A DNA stretch of 64,000 nucleotides from Sphingomonas taxi (GTDB taxonomy: Bacteria; Pseudomonadota; Alphaproteobacteria; Sphingomonadales; Sphingomonadaceae). Positions within the stretch are counted from its first letter, which is position 1. Each line of letters starts with the position of its first letter. Positions 28,945 to 37,576 of the stretch are shown here, in pieces. Below the pieces are notes generated by a model that saw nothing but the letters and a program-made list of their open reading frames with translations, had not been told where the DNA came from and made no database searches. The stretch spans positions 2,351,001-2,415,000 of the forward strand of contig NZ_CP009571.1 in NCBI RefSeq assembly GCF_000764535.1, written 5' to 3'. The position numbers were made by a program, and so were the translations under genes.

Positions 28945-29102
28945 TCGTGCCGACCGCCTCGTCGGTCGCCGGCGGCCATTCGGGGGTTGTCCATCGCAAG
29001 ACCGGCCCCGAATGGTCCGACCTCGCATTGTTCGTCGTCGCGGCGATCGGCGTCTGGCTCGTGCGGCGCGCGTTGCGGCGGCGGTTCATCAAGAAGGATT
29101 GA
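28941..29102 (+). CDS. Small one-helix membrane protein between hisF and hisE
   Basis: 53 residues. A polar N-terminus is followed by one hydrophobic segment (SDLALFVVAAIGVWLVRRAL) and a strongly basic C-terminus RRRFIKKD. It overlaps the preceding gene by ATGA. There is no recognised family. Confidence 0.6.
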   Translation: MIVPTASSVAGGHSGVVHRKTGPEWSDLALFVVAAIGVWLVRRALRRRFIKKD

Positions 29103-29133
29103 CCGGCCCCCACGTCCCGCGCCAAGCGGAGAC

Positions 29134-29442
29134 ATGGACCCGCTCGACCGCCTGGAAGCCACCATCCGCGCCCGCCGCGACGCCGCCGAGCCCGGCAGCT
29201 CCTATGTCGCCAGCCTGTTCGCCAAGGGGCGGCCGAAGATCGCGCAGAAGGTCGGCGAGGAGGCCACCGAAACGGTCATCGCCGCGCTTGCCGAACCGGA
29301 CAAGCTCGCCTCGGAGGCGGCCGACCTCGTCTTCCACCTGCTCGTGCTGCTCGCCGATGCCGGGCTGGGACTGGACGACGTCCGCGCCGAACTCGCCCGC
29401 CGCGAAGGCGTGTCGGGCCATGACGAGAAAGCCTCGCGCTAG
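29134..29442 (+). CDS. hisE: Phosphoribosyl-ATP diphosphatase
   Basis: 102 residues, all-alpha. 'KIAQKVGEEATETVIAAL' and 'ASEAADLVFHLLVLLADAG' carry the EExxE and ExxD metal-binding motifs of the MazG-like HisE family. It hydrolyses PR-ATP to PR-AMP, the second step of histidine synthesis. The HisI cyclohydrolase is not fused and not visible in the window. A GGAGA site precedes the ATG at 29134. Confidence 0.95.
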   Translation: MDPLDRLEATIRARRDAAEPGSSYVASLFAKGRPKIAQKVGEEATETVIAALAEPDKLASEAADLVFHLLVLLADAGLGLDDVRAELARREGVSGHDEKASR

Positions 29443-29450
29443 GAGGATCC

Positions 29451-29828
29451 ATGCCGATCGACGCTACCCTGCCTTATGACGACCAGAACGTTTTCGCCAA
29501 GATCCTGCGCGGCGAGATCCCGTCGAAGCGGGTGTACGAGGACGATCATGCGGTGGCCTTCCACGACATCGCGCCGGTCGCGCCGGTCCACATCCTGGTG
29601 ATCCCGCGCGGGCCGTATGTGTCGTGGGACGATTTCAGCGCGCGCGCGTCGGACGCGGAGATCGCCGGCTTCGTCCGCGCGATCGGCCATGTCGCACGCG
29701 AGCATGGCCTCGTCGCACCAGGCTATCGGTTGCTCGCCAATATCGGCGGCGACGCGGGACAGGAGGTGCCGCACCTCCACGTCCATCTGTTCGGCGGCAG
29801 GCCGTTGGGGCCGATGCTGGCGGGTTGA
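29451..29828 (+). CDS. HIT family (HinT-like) nucleotide hydrolase
   Basis: 125 residues. The histidine triad is 'VPHLHVHLFGG' near the C-terminus; 'NVFAKILRGEIPSKRVYEDDHAVAFHDIAPVAPVHILVIP' is the HinT N-terminal pattern. Such enzymes hydrolyse aminoacyl-AMP or related adenosine phosphoramidates. It begins 8 bases after hisE with an AGGAGGA ribosome site, a conserved hisE-HIT pairing in alphaproteobacteria. Confidence 0.93.
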   Translation: MPIDATLPYDDQNVFAKILRGEIPSKRVYEDDHAVAFHDIAPVAPVHILVIPRGPYVSWDDFSARASDAEIAGFVRAIGHVAREHGLVAPGYRLLANIGGDAGQEVPHLHVHLFGGRPLGPMLAG

Positions 29829-29975
29829 TTCCGCGGCGCGCGCGTCCCCGCCACGGACGTCATGCGGGTGCCGTTCCGAGATAAGGGATTGCACCTGTCC
29901 CATTTGGGGTTAGCATCGGTCGCTTCACCATGCGGCGGCGATCAACGACCGTGCGCATATGGGGGGAAGAGCTGC

Positions 29976-31568
29976 ATGATTTTCGGGCGCGTCAAACCAC
30001 TCGACGCCATTCTCGCCACCGCCGAAAAACGCGGGCTGCACCGCTCGCTCGGCGCGTTCCAGCTGACCATGTTGGGAATCGGCGCCGTCATCGGCACCGG
30101 CATCTTCGTTCTCACCTCCGAGGCCGCGCAGAAGGCCGGCCCGGGCATGTTGCTGTCGTTCGTCGTCGCCGGCTTCGTCTGCGCGGTCGCGGCGCTCTGC
30201 TATTCCGAGCTGGCCTCGATGGTGCCGGTGTCGGGCTCGGCCTATACCTATTCCTATGCCGTCGTCGGTGAGATCCTCGCCTGGATGGTCGGCTGGGCAT
30301 TGATCCTCGAATATGCGGTCGGCGCGAGCGCGGTCGCGGTCGGCTGGTCGAACCATGCGGTCGGGCTGCTGCGCGGTCTCGGCGTCGCCTTCCCCGCATC
30401 GATCAGCAACGCCGATGCGCTGATGGCGCATATGCAGATCGCCTTCGGCGCAACCCCGAACGTCGATCTGCAGACCGCGATGGCGGTCGGCGGCTGGGTC
30501 AACGTCCCCGCGGTGATCGTCGTCGGCTTCGTCACCTGGCTGCTCATCATCGGCACGACCGAGAGCGCGCGCGTCAATTCGGTGCTGGTGCTCATCAAGA
30601 TCGCCGCGCTCACCGCCTTCGTCGCGCTGACCATCCCCGTCGCCAAGGCGACCAATTTCGACCCATTCCTGCCGACCGGCGGCGTCGGCGTGTTCGGCGC
30701 GGCGGCCTCGATCTTCTTCGCCTATGTCGGCTTCGACGCGGTCTCGACCGCCGCCGAGGAGACCAAGAACCCGCAGCGCAACGTGCCGATCGGGCTGATC
30801 GGCAGCCTCGTGATCTGCACCATCTTCTACCTGCTCGTCGCCAGCGGCGCGATCGGCGCAATCGGCGCACAGCCGGTGACCACCGCCGGACAGGTGCTCG
30901 CACCGGGCTCGGCGGAGATGGCCGGCCGCTGCGCCAGCATCGTCGCCACCGGCGTCACCGAACCCCTGGTCTGTTCGAAGGAGGCGCTCGTCCACGTCCT
31001 CGACACGATCGGCTGGCCGGCGATCGGCCGTCTCGTCGGTCTCGCCGCGGTGCTGGCGCTGCCCTCGGTGGTTTTGATGATGATGTTCGGCCAAACGCGC
31101 ATCTTCTTCACCATGGCACGCGATGGCCTGCTTCCCGAGAAGCTGGCGTCGGTGCATCCGAAGTTCCGGACCCCGCACGTCGTCACGGTCGTCACCGGCA
31201 TCGCCGCGGCGATCGCGGCGGCGGTGTTGCCGGTCGGCAAGCTCGCCGATTATTCCAACGCGGGGACGCTGTTCGCCTTTTTCATGGTGGCGGTATCGGT
31301 GATGGTGCTCCGCAAGACCGATCCGGGCCGCAAGCGGCCGTTCCGCACGCCGGCGGTCTATATCGTCGCGCCGCTCGCGATCATCGGCTGCGTCGGCCTC
31401 TATCTCTCGCTGCCGCTGACCGCAAAGCTGGTGCTGCCCATCTGGGGCCTCATCGGGCTGGTGATCTATTTCGGCTACAGCCGCAGCCGGTCGTACGTCG
31501 GCCGCGGGATCTTCGACACCGTCGACGATCCGGCGATGCAGCCGGAGCGGGCGAAGCCGCTCGACTGA
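29976..31568 (+). CDS. APC-family amino-acid permease
   Basis: 530 residues with about 13-14 hydrophobic segments. 'LGIGAVIGTGIFVLTSEAA' is the first-helix motif that binds the amino-acid backbone, and 'FFAYVGFDAVSTAAEETKNPQRNVPIGL' is the sixth-helix signature of the cationic-amino-acid/YfnA-like branch. It imports amino acids across the inner membrane using proton coupling; the actual substrate is unknown. The start at 29976 has a strong GGGGGGAAG site. A terminator follows. Confidence 0.93.
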   Translation: MIFGRVKPLDAILATAEKRGLHRSLGAFQLTMLGIGAVIGTGIFVLTSEAAQKAGPGMLLSFVVAGFVCAVAALCYSELASMVPVSGSAYTYSYAVVGEILAWMVGWALILEYAVGASAVAVGWSNHAVGLLRGLGVAFPASISNADALMAHMQIAFGATPNVDLQTAMAVGGWVNVPAVIVVGFVTWLLIIGTTESARVNSVLVLIKIAALTAFVALTIPVAKATNFDPFLPTGGVGVFGAAASIFFAYVGFDAVSTAAEETKNPQRNVPIGLIGSLVICTIFYLLVASGAIGAIGAQPVTTAGQVLAPGSAEMAGRCASIVATGVTEPLVCSKEALVHVLDTIGWPAIGRLVGLAAVLALPSVVLMMMFGQTRIFFTMARDGLLPEKLASVHPKFRTPHVVTVVTGIAAAIAAAVLPVGKLADYSNAGTLFAFFMVAVSVMVLRKTDPGRKRPFRTPAVYIVAPLAIIGCVGLYLSLPLTAKLVLPIWGLIGLVIYFGYSRSRSYVGRGIFDTVDDPAMQPERAKPLD

Positions 31569-31590
31569 TCCGGGTACAGGCTTTTCATGG

Positions 31591-31619
31591 GGCCGGGGGA
31601 GCGATCCCCCGGCCTTTTT
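31591..31619 (+). terminator. Rho-independent terminator after the permease gene
   Basis: A perfect 10-bp stem GGCCGGGGGA/TCCCCCGGCC with the tetraloop GCGA, followed by TTTTT. It lies 22 bases past the stop. Confidence 0.93.
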
Positions 31620-31623
31620 CGTG

Positions 31624-31651
31624 CGCGCGAAGACGCGAAGACGCGAAGAGG
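31624..31651. repeat. Single arm of the GCGAAGAC repeat (family R6)
   Basis: Three tandem GCGAAGAC-like units just after the permease terminator. No opposite arm was found nearby, so it looks like a half element. Confidence 0.6.
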
Positions 31652-31834
31652 TCGCGTCCGGGGCGCATGGCCCGTTTTCCTAAACGGCAGAATGGGAGCG
31701 GGCCGCCGCCGCGGCCACCACATCTTCGGGGAGAGGTCGCGCGTCGGGCGGGTTCGTCTCGTACCGTTGATGCTGGTGAGGATCGCCCCCGCGGCGGGAA
31801 TACCCCCTCTCCCGGCGGGAGAGGGGGACGTGGC

Positions 31835-32833
31835 TCAGCCGAGCTTGGCGGCGGCGAGCGCCTTCATGTCGACGTTGGGGCGGGCGCCGAAGTGGCTGAT
31901 GATTTCCGCCGCGCAGATCGCGCCGAGCTTGAGCGATGCTTCCAGCCCCTTGCCCTGCGCCTGGCCGTGGAGGAAGCCCGCCGCGAACAGGTCGCCCGCA
32001 CCGGTCGTGTCGACGACCTTGTCGATCGGCTCGGCGGTGACTTCGGCGCGGCTGCCGTGCTGGATCGCGCAGGCGCCATGCGCGCCGCGCGTCACCACCA
32101 GCGTCGGCACCTGCGCCGACAGCTTGGCGACCGCCGCGTCGAAATCCTCGGTCTCGGCGAGTGCGGTCAGTTCGCCCTCATTGGCGAACAGGATGTCGAT
32201 CAGGCCGTCGGCGATGAGTTGGCGGAAGTCGCCGCCGTGGCGGCCGATGCAGAACACGTCGGACAGCGTGAAGGCGACCTTGCGGGCCGCCTTGCGCGCC
32301 GCCTCGATCGCCGCGCGCATCGCCGCACGGGGCTCCTCGGGGTCCCACAGATAGCCTTCGAGATACAGGATCGCCGCATCCTCGATCACCGACAGGTCGA
32401 GCGCCGCCTCGGGCAGGAATTGCGATGCGCCGAGATAGGTGTTCATCGTCCTCTGGCCGTCGGGCGTCACGAAGATCAGGCAGCGTGCGGTGGTCGGCTG
32501 GCCGGGGCGGACCGCGGTGGCGAAATCGACGCCGGCGGCGCGGATGTCGTGCGCGAAGACCTCGCCGAGCTGGTCGTCGGCGACCTGGCCGATGAACGCC
32601 GTGCGGCCACCGAGCGCCGCGATCCCCGCGACAGTGTTCGCCGCCGATCCGCCCGACACTTCGCGGCCCGGACCCATCTTGGCGTAGAGCGCATCGGCAT
32701 CCTCGGGCGAGAACATCAATTGCATCGAGCCCTTGGCGACGCCGATCGACTCGATGAAGGCGTCGTCGGCCTGGGAAAGCACGTCGACGATCGCATTGCC
32801 GATCGCGACCACGTCATATTTGGGCTGGGACAA
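31835..32833 (-). CDS. PfkB-family kinase, probable adenosine kinase
   Basis: 332 residues. 'YDVVAIGNAIVDVLSQADD' opens the ribokinase fold, 'GGSAANTVAGIAALGG' binds the sugar, and 'VDTTGAGDLFAAGFLHG' holds the anion hole and catalytic Asp. The overall layout matches the bacterial adenosine kinase group of PfkB proteins. No in-frame ATG fits; a TTG at 32833 with GGAG 8 bases upstream gives the expected MSQPKYD start. It would convert adenosine to AMP. It is divergent from the EI24 gene. Confidence 0.9.
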   Translation of the reverse strand: MSQPKYDVVAIGNAIVDVLSQADDAFIESIGVAKGSMQLMFSPEDADALYAKMGPGREVSGGSAANTVAGIAALGGRTAFIGQVADDQLGEVFAHDIRAAGVDFATAVRPGQPTTARCLIFVTPDGQRTMNTYLGASQFLPEAALDLSVIEDAAILYLEGYLWDPEEPRAAMRAAIEAARKAARKVAFTLSDVFCIGRHGGDFRQLIADGLIDILFANEGELTALAETEDFDAAVAKLSAQVPTLVVTRGAHGACAIQHGSRAEVTAEPIDKVVDTTGAGDLFAAGFLHGQAQGKGLEASLKLGAICAAEIISHFGARPNVDMKALAAAKLG

Positions 32834-32939
32834 GGATATAGCTCCGGGGAAAACGTAAAGGCCGTCCCTAGGGCCGGCACGCCCCCCACGCAACGTGGCG
32901 GTGGTTGACGCGCCCGCCCCCGCAAGCCAACCCGGCACG

Positions 32940-33626
32940 ATGCTGCGCGCCCTCACCCTCTCGATCGGCCAGCTCGGCGAGCCCGCCATCCTGCGCGTGC
33001 TCGGCAAGTCGCTGCTGGTGACGCTGGCGATCTTCGCCGCGCTGGGCGTCGCGCTCTACCTCGGCCTGCGCGCGCTGCTTGCGGCATGGGTCGGCGCATG
33101 GGGCGACGGCCTTGCCGGCGCGGCGGCAGTGGTGCTGATCGTGCTCGGCGCGTGGCTGCTGTTCCGGGTCATTGCGGTCGCGGTGCTCGGCGTGTTCGGC
33201 GACGAGGTGGTCGCCGCGGTCGAGGCGCGCCATTATCCCGCCGCGCACGCCGCCGCGCGCCCGGTGCGCCTCGCCCGGTCGCTGCGCATGGGGCTCGGCT
33301 CGGCGGGGCGGGCGGTCGCGGTCAACCTGCTGATGGTGCCCGTCTATCTCGCGCTGCTGTTCACCGCGGTCGGGCCGGCGATCGCCTTCTTCCTCGTCAA
33401 CGCGCTGCTGCTCGGCCGTGACCTCGGCGAGATGGTGGCGAGCCGCCATATGGACGATGCGACGATGCGGGGCTGGCGCGAGGCGACGCGGGCGCAACGG
33501 TTCGTGCTGGGGCTTGTCGGCACCGGGCTGTTCGTGGTTCCGCTCGTCAATCTGGTCGCGCCGATCCTCGGCGCGGCGATGGCGACGCATCTGTTCCATG
33601 CGTCGCGACGGGGGACGCGCGCATGA
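32940..33626 (+). CDS. EI24-domain (CysZ-like) membrane protein
   Basis: 228 residues. Four to five membrane helices are separated by a polar loop with 'DEVVAAVEARHYPAAHAAARPVRLARSLRMGL', and the C-terminal region has 'LGRDLGEMVASRHMDDATMRGWREATRAQRFVLG'. This is the EI24 pattern; the best-studied bacterial member is the sulfate transporter CysZ. Transport function here is inferred. The ATG at 32940 is preferred to a GTG at 32895. It overlaps the next gene by ATGA. Confidence 0.82.
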   Translation: MLRALTLSIGQLGEPAILRVLGKSLLVTLAIFAALGVALYLGLRALLAAWVGAWGDGLAGAAAVVLIVLGAWLLFRVIAVAVLGVFGDEVVAAVEARHYPAAHAAARPVRLARSLRMGLGSAGRAVAVNLLMVPVYLALLFTAVGPAIAFFLVNALLLGRDLGEMVASRHMDDATMRGWREATRAQRFVLGLVGTGLFVVPLVNLVAPILGAAMATHLFHASRRGTRA

Positions 33627-33988
33627 AGGCACTGGCGGCATTGGCACTGGCGCTGTTGGCGGGCGCCTGCGCCGCGCCGGGCGCGGTCGCGCCGGCGGTG
33701 ACGAGCCGCCCGGTCGTCCCCTATACCAGCGCCGGCCTGGAACGCGTGATCGGCCAGGACGAAGCGGGGCTGGTGACGCTGTTCGGCAAGCCCGACGCCG
33801 ACATCCGCGAGGGCGCCGCGCGCAAGCTCCAGTTCGCCGGGCCGATCTGCGTGCTCGACGCCTATCTCTATCCCAAGGGATCGGAGGCGCCGCGCGTCAC
33901 CTATCTCGACGCGCGCGAGCCCGACGGCAGCACGATCGACCGCGCGAGCTGCGTCGCCGCGCTGGTCCGACGCGACGGCGGAAAATAG
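33623..33988 (+). CDS. Small hypothetical lipoprotein
   Basis: 121 residues. The signal MKALAALALALLAGACAAP ends in a lipobox (AGAC). The mature domain 'VPYTSAGLERVIGQDEAGLVTLFGKPDADIREG' followed by 'ARKLQFAGPICVLDAYLYP' resembles the short SmpA/OmlA-like lipoproteins of sphingomonads. Cysteines in GPICVLD and RASCVAAL may pair. It is coupled to the EI24 gene by an ATGA overlap. Confidence 0.72.
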   Translation: MKALAALALALLAGACAAPGAVAPAVTSRPVVPYTSAGLERVIGQDEAGLVTLFGKPDADIREGAARKLQFAGPICVLDAYLYPKGSEAPRVTYLDAREPDGSTIDRASCVAALVRRDGGK

Positions 33989-34015
33989 GTCAGCATGCGT
34001 TCAACGTGGACAAGT

Positions 34016-34057
34016 TGAACACCTTAATGGAAACGATCACCCCCTATCGTTTCCGTT
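34016..34057 (-). repeat. Stem-loop unit 'AACGGAAACGAT' (copy 2, opposite orientation)
   Basis: Arms AATGGAAACGAT (34026-34037) and ATCGTTTCCGTT (34046-34057) flank an 8-base loop and are preceded by TGAACACCTT. Read on the minus strand this gives the same order as copy 1: stem-loop, then AAGGTGTTCA. It lies 28 bases after the lipoprotein stop. One stem position differs from copy 1. Confidence 0.7.
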
Positions 34058-34189
34058 TCTGCACTAATGAGACAGAGCGGGTCGATTGCCCGCCTGTTAC
34101 CGTATCGACCATATGTAGGACAGCGCGATCATTTTTCCTTTAGTAAACAAGTAGTTATGCCGGGATCATTGCAATTGCCCGGGCCGTCG

Positions 34190-35056
34190 TTACTGCACGG
34201 TGAAGGATAGATCGCCCGGCCGCCAATTGACCCGGCGTGCCCATAGCGAGGCGATCGGACGGCCGTCCGCACCGATCGCCGGCCGAAATCGGGCCCGTTC
34301 CATCACCAGCCGGCAGGTGGTCTCCTCGAAAGTCTTGTCTCCCCCGGACATATAGACCTCGCACTTCGTCACCGCGCCATCGACTCCGATGACCAGCCGG
34401 ATTCCGACGAGGCCGCCGGCGCCTTGATGTCCCTGCTTCTCGGGATAATCCGACGACCTGAACCAGCGCGAGACGTCGTTCGCCGGTTCTGGCGCCGATC
34501 GCTGCCGCCGCATCTGTGCAAGATCCACGCCCCATCCCTTCACCAGATCATCGGCGCAGGCGTCGAGCGCCGCGAGCGGAGCCTTCATCATGCCAAGGTC
34601 GAGCGCCAACCGGTAGCCGCGGACGAAGGCTACGCTCAGAACCGTCGGCTTGCCTTGGCTCACGTCGCTGCGCAGCGCCTTGGGAAGATCGACGTCCGTG
34701 TGGAACCGGATGCTGCCAAGCAGGTGATCGTCCGTGGCAAAACCCCGCGCATGCATGCCCGGCACCTGCGCGACAGTGGAGGTACCGACCGCCACGGGAA
34801 CCTCTTCCCGCGTGGTCGGCATTTCCCGGCCGCCGAGCGCCATCACGAGTTCGTCGATATCGTTGGCGCGGGCGAATTGCAGGGTGACCAGATGCCGGCC
34901 TTCACCGAAACTGCGGATCAGCCGGCAGTCGCCGGACGCATAGTCGATCTGCCACTTGGAGCTCGGCGCCAGCGGCTTCGGCAGCTCTTGCGCGGCGGCG
35001 TCGCCGCTCACGAGCGCCAAAGTTACCAGCACCGGCACTATCCGCCCGATACGCAC
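34190..35056 (-). CDS. Secreted protein with a TonB C-terminal-like domain
   Basis: 288 residues from a GTG start. It has a signal peptide (RIGRIVPVLVTLALVSGDAAAQ), a middle domain, and C-terminal residues about 212-288 with 'GIRLVIGVDGAVTKCEVYMSGGDKTFEETTCRLVMERARFRPA', the pattern of TonB C-terminal domains found in many sphingomonad periplasmic proteins. It lacks the N-terminal membrane helix and proline linker of true TonB. The two cysteines (KCEV, TTCRL) may form a disulphide. Role unknown. Confidence 0.75.
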   Translation of the reverse strand: MRIGRIVPVLVTLALVSGDAAAQELPKPLAPSSKWQIDYASGDCRLIRSFGEGRHLVTLQFARANDIDELVMALGGREMPTTREEVPVAVGTSTVAQVPGMHARGFATDDHLLGSIRFHTDVDLPKALRSDVSQGKPTVLSVAFVRGYRLALDLGMMKAPLAALDACADDLVKGWGVDLAQMRRQRSAPEPANDVSRWFRSSDYPEKQGHQGAGGLVGIRLVIGVDGAVTKCEVYMSGGDKTFEETTCRLVMERARFRPAIGADGRPIASLWARRVNWRPGDLSFTVQ

Positions 35057-35518
35057 TTGCCCGCCCCGCTCTACGCAACAACAGTGAAATATCCATTGGT
35101 GCCACGAGAGTCAACTCACTGACACAACACCATGATTTTCAAAGGTATCTTGATATCGGATCAAATTCGAGACTGAGCAAGATTGGTAACGACCTTTTCA
35201 ATGCTCGCGTCTCGCCTCATTCAGAGAGGCGGGTGGACCATGTTGATTGCATTGCCGGGCGCGCTGCTTTCGCCCGGACAGACTGCGGGCACGGCTGCAT
35301 TTCCCAAAGCACATTGATCTGTGTAGGCCTACCCGACCTCTTGCTCGCTCGCGCGGCAGGCTGTTCGACCGGATGCCAGTCTGACGATAGATACTATTCC
35401 CGACAGCGGCAGTTACAATGTCGCTGTCGTCGACGCCGAGATGACCGGTTCGCCCTGTACGGGGCGTCGCCATGTTTCGCGTCATTCTGGCAAGACGGCC
35501 ATCGTAATCGACCGACGA
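35057..35518. other. Intergenic region with a possible degraded reading frame
   Basis: 462 bases of lower GC than the surroundings. A 25-codon frame with a weak purine-rich site starts at 35240 (MLIALPGALLSPGQ...) and stops at 35317. In the same frame, after a further stop, protein-like sequence 'DSGSYNVAVVDAEM' continues to about 35450. This may be a decayed gene, but no family is recognisable. Confidence 0.35.
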
Positions 35519-36568
35519 TTATCGCAGTCGATCCACCGCCCAGCCCGCCGCCTCCGCCACCACCGGGTCGGCATCGTCGCGCAGTCGCTCCAGCACCGGC
35601 AGCAATGCCGGCGCACCGCTGTTGCCCGCCGCGATGGCGGCGTTGCGGACCATGCGGTTGCGGCCGATGCGTTTGATCGGCGAACCGGCGAAGACCTGGC
35701 GGAAGTCGGCGTCGTCGAGCGCGAGCAGGTCGGCGAGCGCGGGTACGGTCAGTTCCGCGCGAGGCTGGAAGGCCATGTTGGCCGCCGCCGTCGCCGCGAA
35801 CTTGTTCCACGGGCAGACCGCGAGGCAATCGTCGCAGCCGTAGATGCGGTTGCCGATCGCGGCGCGGAATTCATGCGGGATCGGGCCGGCATGCTCGATC
35901 GTCAGATAGGAGATGCACCGCCGCGCATCGAGCCGGTAGGGCGTGGGAAAGGCATCGGTCGGGCAGGCGCGCTGGCAGGCGTCGCACGAACCGCAACTGT
36001 CGCGGCCGGGCACGTCGGGCGTCAGGTCCAGCGTCGTGTAGATCGCGCCGAGGAACAGCCAGCTGCCATGCGCGCGGCTGACCAGATTGGTGTGTTTGCC
36101 CTGCCAGCCGAGCCCCGCCGCCTCGCTGAGCGGCTTCTCCATCACCGGCGCGGTGTCGACGAACACCTTGAGGTCGCAGCCCGCCTCCTGCGCCAGCCAG
36201 CGGCCGAGCGCCTTCAGCGCCTTCTTGACGACGTCGTGGTAATCGCCGCCCTGCGCATAGACCGAGATGCGGCCGCGCTCCCCCTCCCCCGCCAGCCGCA
36301 GCGGATCGGCGGCCGGGGCGTAGCTCATGCCGAGCGCGACGATGCTGCGCACCTCGGGCCACAATCCGGTGGGCGAGCCGCGATGATGCGCGCGCTCCTC
36401 CATCCAGATCATGTCGCCGTGACGGCCTTCGTCCAGCCACTCGCGCAGCCGCCCGGCGGTGCGCGGCGCCGCGTCGGCGCGCGCGAAGCCGCAGGCGACG
36501 AAGCCGAGTTCGGCCGCCTTCGCCTTGATCCGGTGTTCGATTTCGGCTTGCTGCTTGTGTTGGGACAC
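35519..36568 (-). CDS. queG: Epoxyqueuosine reductase
   Basis: 349 residues from a GTG start. The cobalamin-binding N-terminal domain includes '[13 protein letters not shown]'. Two 4Fe-4S clusters are bound by '[16 protein letters not shown]' and '[13 protein letters not shown]', and a HEAT-like C-terminal end has '[22 protein letters not shown]'. It reduces epoxyqueuosine to queuosine in tRNA. It is transcribed divergently from the ABC transporter pair. Confidence 0.96.
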   Translation of the reverse strand: MSQHKQQAEIEHRIKAKAAELGFVACGFARADAAPRTAGRLREWLDEGRHGDMIWMEERAHHRGSPTGLWPEVRSIVALGMSYAPAADPLRLAGEGERGRISVYAQGGDYHDVVKKALKALGRWLAQEAGCDLKVFVDTAPVMEKPLSEAAGLGWQGKHTNLVSRAHGSWLFLGAIYTTLDLTPDVPGRDSCGSCDACQRACPTDAFPTPYRLDARRCISYLTIEHAGPIPHEFRAAIGNRIYGCDDCLAVCPWNKFAATAAANMAFQPRAELTVPALADLLALDDADFRQVFAGSPIKRIGRNRMVRNAAIAAGNSGAPALLPVLERLRDDADPVVAEAAGWAVDRLR

Positions 36569-36655
36569 GTCCGCCCGCTACCACAAGCGCCACGGCAACA
36601 CACGCATCCCGTTCGGGATGGGTGGCGCAGCCTGGGGCGGACGGGGGACGGGTGT

Positions 36656-37576
36656 TTGGCTGACGATCTGGCGGTGTTCGCCGAGCATCTGGTGAAGCGC
36701 TTCGGCGAACGGCGCGTCGTCGACGGCATCGATCTCGCAGTGCCGCGCGGTGCGATCTACGGCGTGCTCGGCCCCAATGGCGCGGGCAAGACGACGACGC
36801 TGCGCACCTTGCTCGGGATTATCGAGCCCGACGAGGGGCGCCGTTCGGTGCTCGGCCATTTCGCGCCGCGCGAGGCGAGCGACCGCGTCGGCTATCTGCC
36901 AGAGGAACGCGGCCTGTATCCGTCGATGAAGGCGCGCGACGCGATCGCCTTCATGGGCGCGTTGCGCGGGCTCGACCGGCGCACCGGGCGCACGCGCGCC
37001 GCCGAGCTGATGGAGGCGGCAGGACTCGGCCATGCGGTCGACGAGAAGATCAAGAAACTGTCCAAGGGCATGGCGCAATTGGTGCAATTGCTCGGCTCGG
37101 TGGTGCATCGCCCCGATCTGCTGGTGCTCGACGAACCCTTTTCGGGGCTCGACCCGGTCAATCAGGAGAAGCTGGAGGCGCTGATCCTCACCGAGCGCGA
37201 CCGCGGCGCGACGGTGCTGTTCTCGACGCATATCATGGCGCATGCCGAACGCGTCTGCGACCGGCTGGCGATCATCGCCGGGGGCAAGCGGCGGTTTGAG
37301 GGGACGGTGGACGATGCGCGTGGCACGCTGCCGAGCCGGGTGCGCTATCTGCCAACGCGGCCCGATGCCGCCATCGCCGACGTGCTGCCGCATGACGCGG
37401 TGCCGGACGGGGCCGGCTGGCGCTTCCAGCTGCCGGCAGAGGGGATCGAGGGGTTGCTGGTGACGCTGATCGACCGCGGTTATGGCATCGGCGGGCTGTC
37501 GATCGAACGGCCCGGGCTGCACGACGCCTTCGTCCGCATCGTCGGCAAGGCCGCCGACGCAGGAGACGCGGCATGA
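36656..37576 (+). CDS. ABC transporter ATP-binding protein (Na+/drug efflux NatA-like)
   Basis: 306 residues if the TTG at 36656 is used, which has GGGGGA upstream; a GTG at 36674 is the alternative. Walker A is 'GPNGAGKTTTL', the signature is a variant 'LSKGMAQLVQLLGSVVH', and Walker B is 'LLVLDEPFSGLDP', with the H-loop in 'LFSTHIMAHAERVCDR'. A C-terminal domain of about 90 residues resembles that of NatA/DrrA-like exporters. It overlaps the permease gene by ATGA. Confidence 0.9.
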   Translation: MADDLAVFAEHLVKRFGERRVVDGIDLAVPRGAIYGVLGPNGAGKTTTLRTLLGIIEPDEGRRSVLGHFAPREASDRVGYLPEERGLYPSMKARDAIAFMGALRGLDRRTGRTRAAELMEAAGLGHAVDEKIKKLSKGMAQLVQLLGSVVHRPDLLVLDEPFSGLDPVNQEKLEALILTERDRGATVLFSTHIMAHAERVCDRLAIIAGGKRRFEGTVDDARGTLPSRVRYLPTRPDAAIADVLPHDAVPDGAGWRFQLPAEGIEGLLVTLIDRGYGIGGLSIERPGLHDAFVRIVGKAADAGDAA

